DNA of 64,000 nt from Ruegeria sp. EL01 (lineage in GTDB: Bacteria > Pseudomonadota > Alphaproteobacteria > Rhodobacterales > Rhodobacteraceae). Shown here one piece after another: positions 26,536 to 35,769 of this stretch; position 1 is the stretch's first letter, and each line of letters starts with the position of its first letter. The position numbers were made by a program, and so were the translations under genes. The stretch is from contig NZ_OMPS01000033.1 in assembly GCF_900313035.1 (NCBI RefSeq), positions 1-64,000 of the forward strand, given 5' to 3'. The notes under the pieces are model-generated. The model saw only the letters and a list, made by a program, of their open reading frames with translations. It was not told the DNA's origin and did no database searches.

Positions 26536-27648
26536 ATGGGAACGCTTTCCATCCGCAATCTCAACAAATCCTTCGGGGCGCTGCATATTCTCAAGGATAT
26601 CTCGGTCGAGGCCATGCAGGGCGAGTTTCTGGTGCTGGTCGGGCCGTCGGGCTGTGGCAAGTCCACGCTGCTGTCCGCCATCGCGGGTCTGCAAAAATCC
26701 GACAGTGGCGAAATCCGGATCGATGATCGGGATGTGACCAACGTGGCCCCCAAGGATCGCGATATCGCCATGGTGTTCCAGACCTATGCGCTGTACCCTA
26801 ACCTCACCGTTCTTGAAAACATCACCTTCCCGCTGGAAGCGCGCGGCGTCCCCCGTGCCGAGCGCTGGAAAGAGGCTGACCGGGTGGCCGGTATCCTGCA
26901 TATTGAAAACCTGTTGGACCGCCGCCCCAAACAACTGTCCGGCGGGCAGCGCCAGCGGGTTGCCATGGGCCGTGCGCTGGTGCGAAACCCTGAGATTTTT
27001 CTGTTTGACGAGCCGCTCTCGAACCTCGATGCCAAACTGCGTGTGGTGATGCGGACCGAGATCAAGAAACTGCATGCCGATCTGGGCACCACCATGGTCT
27101 ATGTCACCCATGACCAGATCGAGGCGATGACACTTGCCACCAAAATCGTTGTCATGAAAGACGGGGTGGTGCAGCAGTTCGGCAAGCCGATAGACGTCTA
27201 TGAACGCCCCGCGAACCAGTTTGTCGCGGGTTTCATGGGCTCGCCTGCCATGAACTTCCTAAACGGCACAATGACGGCCGATGGCGTGCAGGTAGAACGC
27301 CCCGATGGCGGCACAATTCTGGTGCCCGCACCCAACCTTGCAGAGGGGGAACAGGTGGTGCTGGGATTACGGCCCGAAGCGATCTCTGACGCGCCGTTCA
27401 ACGATAATGGACCGGCCATTCCCTTTCAGTGGCCTCTGGAACTGCTTGAACCGACCGGGGCTGAAACCATTGGTATTCTTGCCTCACAACCGGGTGGGGA
27501 TGAGATCGTGGCGCGCCTGTCCGCCAAGCCCCGGGTGGCAACCGGACGAGCGGTGCAACTATACATGAACCTGTCCAATATCTGCCTGTTCGACGCGCAG
27601 TCGGGCAAGGCGCTTTGGCATTCGGCAATCGAGGAGGGCCAGCCATGA
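26536..27648 (+). CDS. Sugar ABC transporter ATPase (MalK/UgpC type)
   Basis: 370 residues. Walker A GPSGCGKSTLLSAIAGL (about 36), Q-loop MVFQTYALYPNLTV, signature LSGGQRQRVAMGRALVRNP (about 134), Walker B EIFLFDEPLSNLDAK, H-loop YVTHDQIEAMTLA, and a C-terminal TOBE domain (about 240-365; VLGLRPEAISDAPF). It powers the importer encoded just upstream. The stop overlaps the start of the next VOC gene by 4 bp. Confidence 0.95.
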   Translation: MGTLSIRNLNKSFGALHILKDISVEAMQGEFLVLVGPSGCGKSTLLSAIAGLQKSDSGEIRIDDRDVTNVAPKDRDIAMVFQTYALYPNLTVLENITFPLEARGVPRAERWKEADRVAGILHIENLLDRRPKQLSGGQRQRVAMGRALVRNPEIFLFDEPLSNLDAKLRVVMRTEIKKLHADLGTTMVYVTHDQIEAMTLATKIVVMKDGVVQQFGKPIDVYERPANQFVAGFMGSPAMNFLNGTMTADGVQVERPDGGTILVPAPNLAEGEQVVLGLRPEAISDAPFNDNGPAIPFQWPLELLEPTGAETIGILASQPGGDEIVARLSAKPRVATGRAVQLYMNLSNICLFDAQSGKALWHSAIEEGQP

Positions 27649-28160
27649 CAGTTCTGGGCCTGCATCACATCGGATTCACGGTGCCCGACATGGCGGAAGC
27701 GGTCGATTTCTTTACGGACGTTTTCGGGGCGGTCACAATCATGGAATGCGGCGCGGTCGATGTGGATGACGATTTCATGCGAACCCGGCTGGGGGTGCCC
27801 GCCGGATGCAGGATCACCGATCAGCGCGTCCTGCAAATCGGTCGCGGCGGATCGCTGGAGGTCTTCGAATACTCTGGCGTAGATAATCCGACCCCCATCA
27901 GGCACAATGGCGAGGTCGGGTCCATGCATATGGCCTTTGAGGTCGAAGATGCCTTTGCCACCGCTGCGCGGCTGAAAGAAAAAGGTGTCGATGTGCTGGA
28001 AGGCCCCACTTTGATCGAGGGCGGGCCGATGGACCAGTTGGTCTGGATGTATCTGCGCGCGCCATGGGGGCAGTACCTTGAAATCGTCAGCGCAGACGGC
28101 CCGCTCGGGTATGAGGCTGAGGGCGAACAGAGGCTCTGGACGCCCTCTCAGGGGGCCTGA
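27645..28160 (+). CDS. VOC-family (glyoxalase/bleomycin-resistance fold) protein
   Basis: 171 residues from ATG 27645, overlapping the ATPase stop. Two beta-alpha-beta-beta-beta modules are visible: LGLHHIGFTVPDMAEAVDFF at the start and VGSMHMAFEVEDAFATAARL near residue 90, ending with MYLRAPWGQYLEIVSAD. His of LHHIGF, His of SMHMAF and Glu of QYLEIV are likely metal ligands. It is probably a small lyase, epimerase or dioxygenase acting on the imported compound or a breakdown product. It converges with the GlcG-like gene with 2 bp between stops. Confidence 0.8.
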   Translation: MTVLGLHHIGFTVPDMAEAVDFFTDVFGAVTIMECGAVDVDDDFMRTRLGVPAGCRITDQRVLQIGRGGSLEVFEYSGVDNPTPIRHNGEVGSMHMAFEVEDAFATAARLKEKGVDVLEGPTLIEGGPMDQLVWMYLRAPWGQYLEIVSADGPLGYEAEGEQRLWTPSQGA

Positions 28161-28162
28161 CC

Positions 28163-28582
28163 CTAAAGCCCGATTGCGGCAAGGCCCGCGGTTGCACATT
28201 GGACATCATCCGGCCCCGCAGCACCCGAGACACCAATCGCCCCGATCAGGACCCCGTTTTCGAGTATCGGCAGACCACCATCCCAGGCGCACAGGTTCGG
28301 GCGGTTGGCCAGTCCCAGCTGCAGGTTGCTGCTGGACAGCATACGCTCGGCGAACTCGCTTGTGGTTTTGCCCAGAACGGCGGTGCGCGCCTTGTCATGG
28401 GCGAATTCCGAGACTGCCGCCGGGGTGCCGTCCATGCGTCCGGCTGCAATCAGATGTCCGGCGGGGTCCACCACGATGGCCGAAATCGCCCAGCCGTTTT
28501 CATCTGCGCAGGCCAGAGCAGCCTGAACCGCCGTGTTGGCCGCCGCCAGAGTGATGATGCGTTTTGTGATCGAAACCGACAT
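28163..28582 (-). CDS. GlcG/HbpS-family (DUF336) protein, cytosolic
   Basis: 139 residues. Family marks are AISAIVVDPAGHLIAAGRMD (about 32-51), FAHDKARTAVLGKTTSEFAE, and GGLPILENGVLIGAIGVSGA near the C-terminus. DUF336 proteins include heme-binding HbpS and GlcG of glycolate operons, and they are frequent companions of catabolic clusters; the biochemical role is unclear. No signal peptide, unlike the paralogue at 54341-55093. It is the third gene of the AKR-MaoC operon (11-bp gap to MaoC). Confidence 0.88.
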   Translation of the reverse strand: MSVSITKRIITLAAANTAVQAALACADENGWAISAIVVDPAGHLIAAGRMDGTPAAVSEFAHDKARTAVLGKTTSEFAERMLSSSNLQLGLANRPNLCAWDGGLPILENGVLIGAIGVSGAAGPDDVQCATAGLAAIGL

Positions 28583-28593
28583 ATTTCCCTCGT

Positions 28594-29049
28594 CTAAAGA
28601 TCAAAGATCAGTTCATTGGTTCCCCGTTGCACCCGCAGACCGTCCTGATTGAACACGTCAAACCGGAAGGCGATGATGCCGCGTTTGCCCGATGACGTCG
28701 TGCGCTTTGACACCACATTCAGTTCGGCGCGGATCGTGTCACCGGCAAAGACCGGCTGTTCAAACCGCCAGTCCCATCCCAGGGATGCAAGCCCGTCAAG
28801 TCTGACCACCGAGCGGTACTTGAGCCCGTCCACCACCGACAGAACCAGCAGGCCATGGGCAACCCGGCTCGGGAAACCCCGGCGTCTGGCAGCCTCGTCA
28901 TCGAGGTGGAGCTCATATTCATCGCCCGTCAGCGCAGCAAAACCGGCAATCAGGTCAGCCGAGATTTCAGCAGACCCCGTTGCGATCACGTCCCCGACCC
29001 GCAAATCCTCATACCCATAGGACCCTGCGGCAAGGGCGCGGGATGTCAT
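28594..29049 (-). CDS. MaoC-like hot-dog dehydratase
   Basis: 151 residues. The hydratase-2 motif appears as FAALTGDEYELHLDDEAARR followed by RVAHGLLVLSV, with the catalytic Asp/Glu-His arrangement D-x4-H and the downstream AHG. It would add water across, or remove it from, an acyl-CoA double bond (R-specific). It overlaps the upstream aldo/keto reductase gene by 4 bp and precedes the GlcG-like gene. It is a plausible partner of the acyl-CoA dehydrogenase in the divergent operon. Confidence 0.88.
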   Translation of the reverse strand: MTSRALAAGSYGYEDLRVGDVIATGSAEISADLIAGFAALTGDEYELHLDDEAARRRGFPSRVAHGLLVLSVVDGLKYRSVVRLDGLASLGWDWRFEQPVFAGDTIRAELNVVSKRTTSSGKRGIIAFRFDVFNQDGLRVQRGTNELIFDL

Positions 29050-30062
29050 TGCGGAACCGGAGCGTCTTCGCGCAGCAGGCCCTTGGCTTTCAGATCGATC
29101 CAGAATTCCGCCGGAATCTCGTGGCTGAACCAGTTCAGGTTCTGCCCCAACTGCTCTACCGTGCGTGTCCCCGCCATGAATGTCGGCACCGCCGGATGGG
29201 CCACTACGAACTGCAGCGCGGCTGCGGGCAGTGGCACGTCATATTCGGCACAGACCGCCTCGATCCTGCGGACTTTGTCCATGATATTTGCGGGGGCCGG
29301 GGCATAGTTGTACTTGGCCCCCTCTTTAGCGCCCGTTGCCAGAATGCCCGAGTTGAATCCGCCACCGACCACAACCGCAGCGCCACGTTCTTCACAAAGG
29401 GGTAGGAACTTATCCAGCGAATCCTGTTCAAGCAGGGTGTAGCGGCCCGCCAGCAGAAAACAGTCGAAATCGCGCTGTTCGAGGGCGGCGTGGCAGACCT
29501 CCCATTCGTTCACACCAACACCGATGGCTTTAACAACACCCTGATTTCGCAGGCTTTCCAGCGCCTTCCACGCACCGTCCATCGCTTGCTTGAACACTTC
29601 GGGCTGCTCGGTACCACGGGTGAAGACATCGATGTCATGAATAAAACAGATATCTATCCGCTCCAGCGCCATACGCTGCAGGCTGTCTTCAAGCGACCGC
29701 ATGATGCCATCATAGGAATAGTCGAAATGCATGGTAAAGGGCGCAGCGTTGGTCCAGGGCTCAAATTTGATGTCCTGACGACGTCCGGGTTTCAGCACGC
29801 GGCCAACTTTAGAGGACAGGACATAGTCGTCGCGGTTCTTCCACCGCAGGCCGTGACCCGTGCGCATTTCCGACAGGCCGTGGCCATACATCGGCGCAGT
29901 GTCGAAATACCGGACACCCTTATCCCAGGCATGCTGGATCATCGCATCCGAGGTTTGCTCATCGATCTCACGGAAGATGTTGCCAATAGGGGCGGTTCCA
30001 AAGCCAAAGGTGGATACCTCAAGATCGACGCGGCCAAACTTGGCCTTTGTGTTTGGTGTCAT
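29046..30062 (-). CDS. Aldo/keto reductase (aldose 1-dehydrogenase/fucose-dehydrogenase-like)
   Basis: 338 residues, a full AKR barrel: VSTFGFGTAPIGN (about 15), the catalytic Asp and Tyr in VRYFDTAPMYGHGLSE (about 50-65), Lys in YVLSSKVGRVLKPG (about 81), His in ICFIHDIDVF, and VVKAIGVGVNEWEVCHAAL. The overall pattern fits D-threo-aldose 1-dehydrogenase/pyridoxal 4-dehydrogenase-type AKRs, suggesting oxidation of a sugar to a lactone. ATG is preceded by GGGAGG. A GTAACT-N4-GGTTAT operator lies 50 bp upstream. Confidence 0.9.
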   Translation of the reverse strand: MTPNTKAKFGRVDLEVSTFGFGTAPIGNIFREIDEQTSDAMIQHAWDKGVRYFDTAPMYGHGLSEMRTGHGLRWKNRDDYVLSSKVGRVLKPGRRQDIKFEPWTNAAPFTMHFDYSYDGIMRSLEDSLQRMALERIDICFIHDIDVFTRGTEQPEVFKQAMDGAWKALESLRNQGVVKAIGVGVNEWEVCHAALEQRDFDCFLLAGRYTLLEQDSLDKFLPLCEERGAAVVVGGGFNSGILATGAKEGAKYNYAPAPANIMDKVRRIEAVCAEYDVPLPAAALQFVVAHPAVPTFMAGTRTVEQLGQNLNWFSHEIPAEFWIDLKAKGLLREDAPVPQ

Positions 30063-30111
30063 GCAAGCCTCCCTGACGCAAACCGGAATGCCCGTATTTG
30101 CCTGCTCATAA

Positions 30112-30127
30112 GTAACTGTTTGGTTAT
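30112..30127. promoter_or_regulatory. TetR-type operator, site 1 (GTAACTGTTTGGTTAT)
   Basis: An imperfect inverted repeat (GTAACT / GGTTAT, 4-bp spacer), one of five related sites in the 30-48 kb region. It lies 50 bp before the leftward AKR-MaoC-GlcG operon and within the same divergent region as site 2. Confidence 0.7.
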
Positions 30128-30187
30128 TTATCTCAATTTCTAACTCCGATCAACCCACTTGACGAAGGCGCGTGGCGCATCCTATTA

Positions 30188-30203
30188 GTAACTGATTAGT
30201 TAC
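30188..30203. promoter_or_regulatory. TetR-type operator, site 2 (GTAACTGATTAGTTAC)
   Basis: A perfect inverted repeat GTAACT-GATT-AGTTAC. It ends 16 bp before the acyl-CoA dehydrogenase ATG, overlapping the expected promoter/RBS zone, so binding would block the rightward operon. Confidence 0.78.
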
Positions 30204-30219
30204 ATTAGGGGACGCCACC

Positions 30220-31365
30220 ATGTTTCTGACCGAAACGCATATGCAAGTCCGCGATATGACCCGCCAGTTCGCGCAGGATGTCATTCGCCCGACTTCCGAA
30301 GAGCTGGACCGGGACTCGCGCTTTCCTGCTGAAATCTATGATCAGATGGCCGAATTGGGACTATTTGGCATCGGTGTCCCGGAAGAGCTGGGCGGACCGG
30401 GGTTCGATACTGTCACCTATGCGCTGGTGATGGAGGAGTTGTCGCGTGGCTATGCCTCGATCGCGGATCAGTGCGGGCTGTTGGAGCTGGTATCCACACT
30501 TCTGGTGCGCCACGGTACGGCAGAGCAGCAAAAGAAATGGCTGGGCGACCTACTGGCTGCAAAACTGCGCCCCGCTTATTGCATCACGGAACCTGAGGCC
30601 GGGACCGACGTTTCGGGCATTCGTACCACAGCAGTACGCGATGGCGATGGTTGGATTTTGAATGGTGGCAAGATCTGGATTCACAACGCGCCAGTTGCAG
30701 ATGTTGGCTTCGTCCTAGCTCGTACCGATCCTGAGGCCGGACATCGCGGCATGTCCATCTTCATGGTCGATTTGCATGCCAATGGCGTTACACGCGGCCC
30801 GAAAGAGATCAAAATGGGCCAACGTGCCAGCCAGGTCGGGCCAATGTCGTTTGATGACGTGCGCCTGCCTGCGGAGGCCCTGCTAGGGATCGAAGGACGT
30901 GGGTTCCACATGATGATGAGCGTTCTGGACAAGGGCCGCGTCGGTATCGCCGCGCTGGCGGTCGGGATCGGTCAGGCCGGGCTTGAGGCCGCGACCGACT
31001 ATGCCCAACAACGCAAGCAATTCAGCAAACCCATTGCCGACTTTCAGGGCGTACAATGGCTGCTGGCCGATATCGCCAAGGATGTCGAAGCCGCACGCCT
31101 GCTAGTACAGTCGGCGGCCTACAAAATCGACACAGGGCAGGACGCCACCAAGGCCTGTTCGATGGCCAAGTGCTTTGCCGGCGACATGGCGGTTCAGCGT
31201 TCGTCTGATGCCGTGCAGGTCTTTGGCGGATCGGGTTATATTCGTGGATTCGAGGTTGAGCGCCTGTACCGCGATGCCAAGATCACCCAGATTTATGAAG
31301 GCACCAACCAGATTCAGCGTATGATCATCGCTCGGGAACTGCTTACGAAAGGTGCCACCGCATGA
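30220..31365 (+). CDS. Acyl-CoA dehydrogenase
   Basis: 381 residues. Family blocks are AYCITEPEAGTDVSGIRTTA (about 122), GMSIFMVDLHANGV, FDDVRLPAEALLG, GRVGIAALAVGIGQAGLEAA and the C-terminal AVQVFGGSGYIRGFEVERLY then YRDAKITQIYEGTNQIQRM. The Glu in YEGT is the usual catalytic base. It oxidises an acyl-CoA to a 2-enoyl-CoA with FAD, passing electrons to ETF. It is the first gene of a rightward operon of four, directly behind operator site 2, and it overlaps the SDR by 4 bp. Confidence 0.95.
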   Translation: MFLTETHMQVRDMTRQFAQDVIRPTSEELDRDSRFPAEIYDQMAELGLFGIGVPEELGGPGFDTVTYALVMEELSRGYASIADQCGLLELVSTLLVRHGTAEQQKKWLGDLLAAKLRPAYCITEPEAGTDVSGIRTTAVRDGDGWILNGGKIWIHNAPVADVGFVLARTDPEAGHRGMSIFMVDLHANGVTRGPKEIKMGQRASQVGPMSFDDVRLPAEALLGIEGRGFHMMMSVLDKGRVGIAALAVGIGQAGLEAATDYAQQRKQFSKPIADFQGVQWLLADIAKDVEAARLLVQSAAYKIDTGQDATKACSMAKCFAGDMAVQRSSDAVQVFGGSGYIRGFEVERLYRDAKITQIYEGTNQIQRMIIARELLTKGATA

Positions 31366-32132
31366 GCAGACACGCAGCACTTGTCACCGGGTCCTCCCGG
31401 GGGATCGGCCTTGCGGCAGCCGTTGCTTTGGCGCGCGAAGGATTTGCTATCGCCGTCAACGGTCCCCAGAAGGATGCAGACTTGCAAAGCGCGCTAGAAA
31501 CTATTCGCGCGCTAGGGGTTCCGGCCATGGCGGCTGCGTTTGATGTCTCGGACATCGATACACACGAAGAACATCTTAGCGCCATCGAAGATGAGATCGG
31601 CCCTCTGACCACTCTGGTCAACAATGCCGGTGTCGGCGTCCTACAGCGTGGCGATCTGCTGGAGGTCAAAGAGGACAGCTATGACCGCTGCATGACGATC
31701 AACACCAAGGCGATGTTCTTTCTGTCTCAGGCCTTTGCCAAACGCCTTTTGGCGCGCGATCAGGATGCAGATGCGGTTCACTCCATCGTCAACGTAACCT
31801 CGTCAAACGCCGTGGCCGTTGCCGTTCCGCGTGCCGAATATTGCGCGTCCAAAGCGGCGGCAGCGATGATTTCAAAAACCTTTGCCGTGCGGCTGGGGCA
31901 GGAAAATATCGCCGTCTACGACGTGCAGCCCGGCCTGATCGCCACCGAGATGACTGCCCCGGTCATCGAGATGTATGATCAGCGGGCCAAGGACGGCCTG
32001 ACCCTGTTCCCCCGCGTCGGCCAGCCCGAGGATGTGGGCAACATCATCGCCGCGCTGGCCAGCGGCAAACTTCCCTATACCACCGGGCAGGTGATCTCGG
32101 CCGATGCCGGGATGCTTGTGCCCCGTTTCTGA
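31362..32132 (+). CDS. SDR-family 3-ketoacyl/alcohol dehydrogenase
   Basis: 256 residues. TGSSRGIGLAAAVALAREGF at the N-terminus (glycine motif), TTLVNNAGVGVLQRGD (about 82), VNVTSSNAVAVAVPRAEYCA with the catalytic Ser, and YCASKAAAAMISKTFA with the catalytic Tyr-Lys. VYDVQPGLIATEMTAPVIE and GQVISADAGM close the fold. It probably oxidises a 3-hydroxyacyl-CoA or a polyol intermediate in this beta-oxidation-like operon. The ATG overlaps the stop of the acyl-CoA dehydrogenase. Confidence 0.92.
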   Translation: MSRHAALVTGSSRGIGLAAAVALAREGFAIAVNGPQKDADLQSALETIRALGVPAMAAAFDVSDIDTHEEHLSAIEDEIGPLTTLVNNAGVGVLQRGDLLEVKEDSYDRCMTINTKAMFFLSQAFAKRLLARDQDADAVHSIVNVTSSNAVAVAVPRAEYCASKAAAAMISKTFAVRLGQENIAVYDVQPGLIATEMTAPVIEMYDQRAKDGLTLFPRVGQPEDVGNIIAALASGKLPYTTGQVISADAGMLVPRF

Positions 32133-32141
32133 GGTTGACCG

Positions 32142-33290
32142 ATGAAAATCAAACTCCCTGACACTAACGGTCGACTTCACGACTATGCGCTAGTTGGCAC
32201 ACCGGTTGCGCCATCAAAGCTGACCCCGAACTCAGCTCGTGTTCTGTATTCTGCCGCGCATGTGGTGGCCGACCCGTTTGGCGATCACGACCCGACCGGC
32301 TCGGCGCACTTGGACTGGGCCAAGACGATGGAGTTCCGCCACTACCTCGCCAGAATGGGAATGGGCATCGCCGAGGCGATGGACACCGCGCAACGCGGCA
32401 TGGGTCTGGACTGGACAGGCGCGCTGGAACTGATCCGCCGCACGAAAGAAGAGCTGCCAGATGCGCTGGTTGCCAATGGCTGCGGCACTGATCATCTGGA
32501 CCCGGCGGATGCAACCTCGCTGGACGATGTCCGGCGGGCCTATCTTGAGCAGGTCGAAGCCATTCAGAAGCTGGGCGGCCGCATCATCCTGATGGCCTCG
32601 CGCGCATTGGCCAAGGTCGCAACCGGGACCGATGATTATATCGCGGTTTACAATGACGTTCTGGCCGCCTGCGACAAGCCGGTCATCCTTCACTGGCTGG
32701 GAAAGATGTTTGACCCACAGCTTGCAGGCTATTGGGGCACCGACAGTTTCGAGCCCGCGATGGAAACCGCCCTGACAGTAATTCGGTGCAATATCGACAA
32801 GATCGATGGCATCAAGATCTCTCTGCTGGATGCCGAAAAAGAGATCATCATGCGTCGGCTCCTGCCGGATGATGTCAAAATGTACACCGGCGACGATTTC
32901 AACTATCCCGAGTTGATTGAGGGCGATGAACAGGGGCATTCGCACGCATTGCTGGGGATATTTGATCCTCTCGCCCAGGCAGCGGCCTATGCAGTTGGCA
33001 AGCTCAGCGAAGGTGACACCAAAACCTTCCGCGCGACGCTGGACCCAACCATACCGTTGGCGCGCCACATCTTCCGTGCGCCGACGCAGTATTATAAAAC
33101 CGGCGTCGTGTTTCTGGCGTGGCTGAACGGGTTTCAGGATCATTTTGTCATGCTGAACGGCGCCCAGTCGACGCGGCCCCTGCCCTACTTCACAGATTGC
33201 TTTAGAATGGCCGATGAATGCGGTTTGCTGCGCGATCCCGATCTCGCCGTCGAACGTATGAGACATATGCTGAAGCTCTACGGAGTTTAG
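32142..33290 (+). CDS. DUF993-family protein (aldolase-like TIM barrel)
   Basis: 382 residues, recognised as DUF993 from KLTPNSARVLYSAAHVVADP, ALVANGCGTDHL, GRIILMASRALAKVAT, KPVILHWLGKMFDPQLAGYW, DGIKISLLDAEKEIIMRRLL and YTGDDFNYPELIEGD. The layout is like dihydrodipicolinate-synthase/aldolase barrels, and Lys in GIKISLLD is a candidate Schiff-base residue, which is inference. No activity is known to me for the family. It is cotranscribed with a sugar isomerase/epimerase (3-bp gap downstream) and an SDR (9-bp gap upstream), so a retro-aldol cleavage of a sugar-derived intermediate is a reasonable hypothesis. Confidence 0.85.
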   Translation: MKIKLPDTNGRLHDYALVGTPVAPSKLTPNSARVLYSAAHVVADPFGDHDPTGSAHLDWAKTMEFRHYLARMGMGIAEAMDTAQRGMGLDWTGALELIRRTKEELPDALVANGCGTDHLDPADATSLDDVRRAYLEQVEAIQKLGGRIILMASRALAKVATGTDDYIAVYNDVLAACDKPVILHWLGKMFDPQLAGYWGTDSFEPAMETALTVIRCNIDKIDGIKISLLDAEKEIIMRRLLPDDVKMYTGDDFNYPELIEGDEQGHSHALLGIFDPLAQAAAYAVGKLSEGDTKTFRATLDPTIPLARHIFRAPTQYYKTGVVFLAWLNGFQDHFVMLNGAQSTRPLPYFTDCFRMADECGLLRDPDLAVERMRHMLKLYGV

Positions 33291-33293
33291 ACA

Positions 33294-34154
33294 ATGCGCG
33301 ATTTCTCGCAGGATCATTCCGCGCTGGCGCTGAACACAGCGACGCTGGGCCATAATCTGGATGGCCACGGCGCGGGCTGGTCACCCGAGCAGGTGATCAA
33401 TGCCTGTGCCGAACATGGTTATGGCGGGATCACCTTTTGGCGGCGCGAGTTGGGCGGGCGCGAGAATACGATCGGGCAACGTGTCCGCGATGCCGGGATG
33501 CAGGTTGTCGGCCTGTGCCGGACGCCATTTCTGACCGGGCATTTGGCATTGCCCTCGGATCAGGAGATCATGGATGATTTCCATTTGTCGATTGATCAGG
33601 CGGCCGCGCTGGAAACATCGGTTCTGACCATTGTTACCGGCGGCCCGGAACCGGGCACCAAGGGTGTTCTGGAAAGCCAAAAGATTCTGGCGGACCGGGT
33701 GGCGCGTGCGGCATTTTATGCTGAGCAGCGCGGGGTCAATCTCGCGCTTGAGCCACTCAATCCTGCAACTGCCGGGAACCGGACCTGCCTGATGACGGCT
33801 GCCGACGCGCTGAACGTCTGCGATGCGATAGGTGCCGCCAACGTGGGTGTTGCCATCGATGTCTATCATGTCTGGTGGGACACAACGCTGACCGACACGC
33901 TGGCCACCCGTGCGAACGGGCGCATTCTGGGCTATCACCTGTGCGACTGGTTGGCGGACACCAGCGACGTTCTGTTGGATCGCGGCATGATGGGCGACGG
34001 AGTCGCTGACCTGCCCGCCCTTCGGGCTGCGGTCGAAGATGCGGGCTATGACGGGTTGTGCGAGGTCGAGATTTTCTCGGCCCAAAACTGGTGGAAACGG
34101 GACCCGGGTGAGGTTCTCGACACGATCGTTGATCGATTCCGCCGGTTCTGCTGA
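33294..34154 (+). CDS. Sugar phosphate isomerase/epimerase (xylose-isomerase-like TIM barrel)
   Basis: 286 residues. AP-endonuclease-2/xylose-isomerase-like barrel: GYGGITFWRRELGGRENTIG, LETSVLTIVTGGPEPGTK, AEQRGVNLALEPLNP (Glu likely metal ligand), ANVGVAIDVYHVWWDTTLTD (Asp and His ligands), GYHLCDWLADTSD and YDGLCEVEIFSAQNWWK (last Glu ligand). It interconverts a ketose/aldose or epimerises a keto-sugar. Last gene of the acyl-CoA dehydrogenase operon, ending 15 bp before the convergent glycerate kinase gene. Confidence 0.88.
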   Translation: MRDFSQDHSALALNTATLGHNLDGHGAGWSPEQVINACAEHGYGGITFWRRELGGRENTIGQRVRDAGMQVVGLCRTPFLTGHLALPSDQEIMDDFHLSIDQAAALETSVLTIVTGGPEPGTKGVLESQKILADRVARAAFYAEQRGVNLALEPLNPATAGNRTCLMTAADALNVCDAIGAANVGVAIDVYHVWWDTTLTDTLATRANGRILGYHLCDWLADTSDVLLDRGMMGDGVADLPALRAAVEDAGYDGLCEVEIFSAQNWWKRDPGEVLDTIVDRFRRFC

Positions 34155-34169
34155 CACGTATCGGCGGGA

Positions 34170-35438
34170 CTATTGCACGAGGATTGCGCGGAAATCGTTC
34201 ACATTGGTCCCGGTCGGCCCGGGCGAGAACAGATCGCCAACTGCCGCGAAGGCCGAAAAGGCATCATTCTGTACCAAATCCGCTGCCGAGTTGCGCCCTA
34301 CCGCTCGCATCCGAGCACAGCTTGATCCATCGGCAAACGCGCCCGCGTTGTCCTCAGACCCGTCGATCCCATCCGTATCTGCAGCCAGCGCGACAATGCC
34401 GTTCATCCCGTCAATTTCCAGCGCCAGTGCCAGCAGGAACTCGGTGTTTCTCCCACCTTTGCCCGATCCGCGCAGCGTGACCGTGGTCTCTCCGCCCGAC
34501 AGGATCACGACCGGCTTCCGGAAGGGCCGATCCCTGGCGGCAACCTCGCGGGCGATTGCCGCGTGTACGCGGGCGACGTCACGGGCCTCGCCTTCGATCG
34601 CGTCGGACAGGATCACGGCGGGCACACCCTGCGCCTCGGCAGTGCAGGCAGCAGCCTCAAGCGACAGACCGGCAGACGCGATCACATGAACCTCGTTATG
34701 CGCAAAACAGTCGTCATCGGGGTCCGGTGCGTCTGAGGCGGGGCTGTCAAGATGCGCCCTTATTGCGGCAGGCATGTCGATGCGATGGCCGCTAATCAGG
34801 TCCAGAGCCTGCTGCCGCGTTACCCGATCCGGCACCGTGGGGCCCGATGCGACCTGAGCCGGGTCGTCACCGGGCACGTCCGAGACAACAAGTGACACCA
34901 CTCGCGCCGGATGTGCCAGCGCTGCGAGCCGCCCTCCTTTGATTCCGCTGATATGCTTGCGTATGGCGTTCATGGTCGAAATCGGCGCACCTGAAGCCAG
35001 CAAAGCCTGATTGAGCGCCTGCTCATCTTCCAGCGTCAGTCCCGCCGGCGGGCTGGGCAGTAACGACGATCCCCCACCACAGATCAGCGCAACAACCAGA
35101 TCATCCGATCCCAGACCTGCGACCGCTTCGCAAAGCGTCCTGCTGGCGGCTATTCCGGCCTCATCCGGTACGGGGTGCGCCGCCTCCAGCACCTTGATCC
35201 GGTCACATGGCGCGCCATAGCCGTAGCGAGTGACAACAACACCGGATAGCGGCCCGCGATCCTCTTTGGCCCAAAGCTGTTCAAATGCCTGCGCAAGCTG
35301 CGCCGCCCCTTTGCCCGCACCAATTACAACGGTGCGTCCGCGCGGCGTGTCGGGTAGATGAGGTTTCAGGGCCTTGACCGGATCGGCTGCCTTTACAGCG
35401 GCGTCAAACAACGCTGCCAAAAACGCCCTTTCATCCAT
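34170..35438 (-). CDS. Glycerate 2-kinase (type II, MOFRL domain)
   Basis: 422 residues from ATG 35438, which overlaps the preceding stop as TAATG. The N-terminal DUF4147 part has [60 protein letters not shown] and [20 protein letters not shown]. The C-terminal MOFRL part has [32 protein letters not shown] and [20 protein letters not shown]. It phosphorylates D-glycerate to 2-phosphoglycerate, feeding C3 fragments into glycolysis. As the last gene of the leftward CoA-transferase operon, it suggests that glycerate is a product of the pathway. Confidence 0.93.
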   Translation of the reverse strand: MDERAFLAALFDAAVKAADPVKALKPHLPDTPRGRTVVIGAGKGAAQLAQAFEQLWAKEDRGPLSGVVVTRYGYGAPCDRIKVLEAAHPVPDEAGIAASRTLCEAVAGLGSDDLVVALICGGGSSLLPSPPAGLTLEDEQALNQALLASGAPISTMNAIRKHISGIKGGRLAALAHPARVVSLVVSDVPGDDPAQVASGPTVPDRVTRQQALDLISGHRIDMPAAIRAHLDSPASDAPDPDDDCFAHNEVHVIASAGLSLEAAACTAEAQGVPAVILSDAIEGEARDVARVHAAIAREVAARDRPFRKPVVILSGGETTVTLRGSGKGGRNTEFLLALALEIDGMNGIVALAADTDGIDGSEDNAGAFADGSSCARMRAVGRNSAADLVQNDAFSAFAAVGDLFSPGPTGTNVNDFRAILVQ

Positions 35439-35749
35439 TACAGTTCGACATCGCAAACAAAGACGCCCTCGGCGCCACCCTCAAGCCGGGCAACGATACG
35501 TCCACCAATTTCCTGATGCGTCGGATCAACCAGATAGGTATCACGCACGGCGACATCACGGAAATCAAACCAGAACATATCATTGAAATCACGCACCAGC
35601 GGCGTTTCGATCGAAACATTCTTACGATGCTGAAAATCGAGAATCCCATCGATATGACCTGACAAGGCAGCCAGATCGGTATAGAGCGCTTGCTTGTCTG
35701 AATCAGACACATCGCTGTTGAAACGCAGATGAACGAGATGGCGGATCAT
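35438..35749 (-). CDS. Dabb-family (stress-responsive A/B barrel) protein
   Basis: 103 residues. [20 protein letters not shown] at the N-terminus, then [34 protein letters not shown], and [15 protein letters not shown]. This is the ferredoxin-like dimeric barrel fold of Dabb proteins, which includes small lyases/cyclases and proteins of unknown role in sugar and polyphenol catabolism. It sits between an enoyl-CoA hydratase (20-bp gap) and glycerate kinase (1-bp overlap), so it is probably a pathway enzyme rather than a stress protein. Confidence 0.85.
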   Translation of the reverse strand: MIRHLVHLRFNSDVSDSDKQALYTDLAALSGHIDGILDFQHRKNVSIETPLVRDFNDMFWFDFRDVAVRDTYLVDPTHQEIGGRIVARLEGGAEGVFVCDVEL

Positions 35750-35769
35750 CAGAACTTCCCTTTGTTTTG

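Noticed and set aside
32232..33368. 378-codon open frame on the minus strand
   Set aside because: It mirrors the DUF993 gene, which has family blocks and fits the operon; the antisense product has no recognisable domain.
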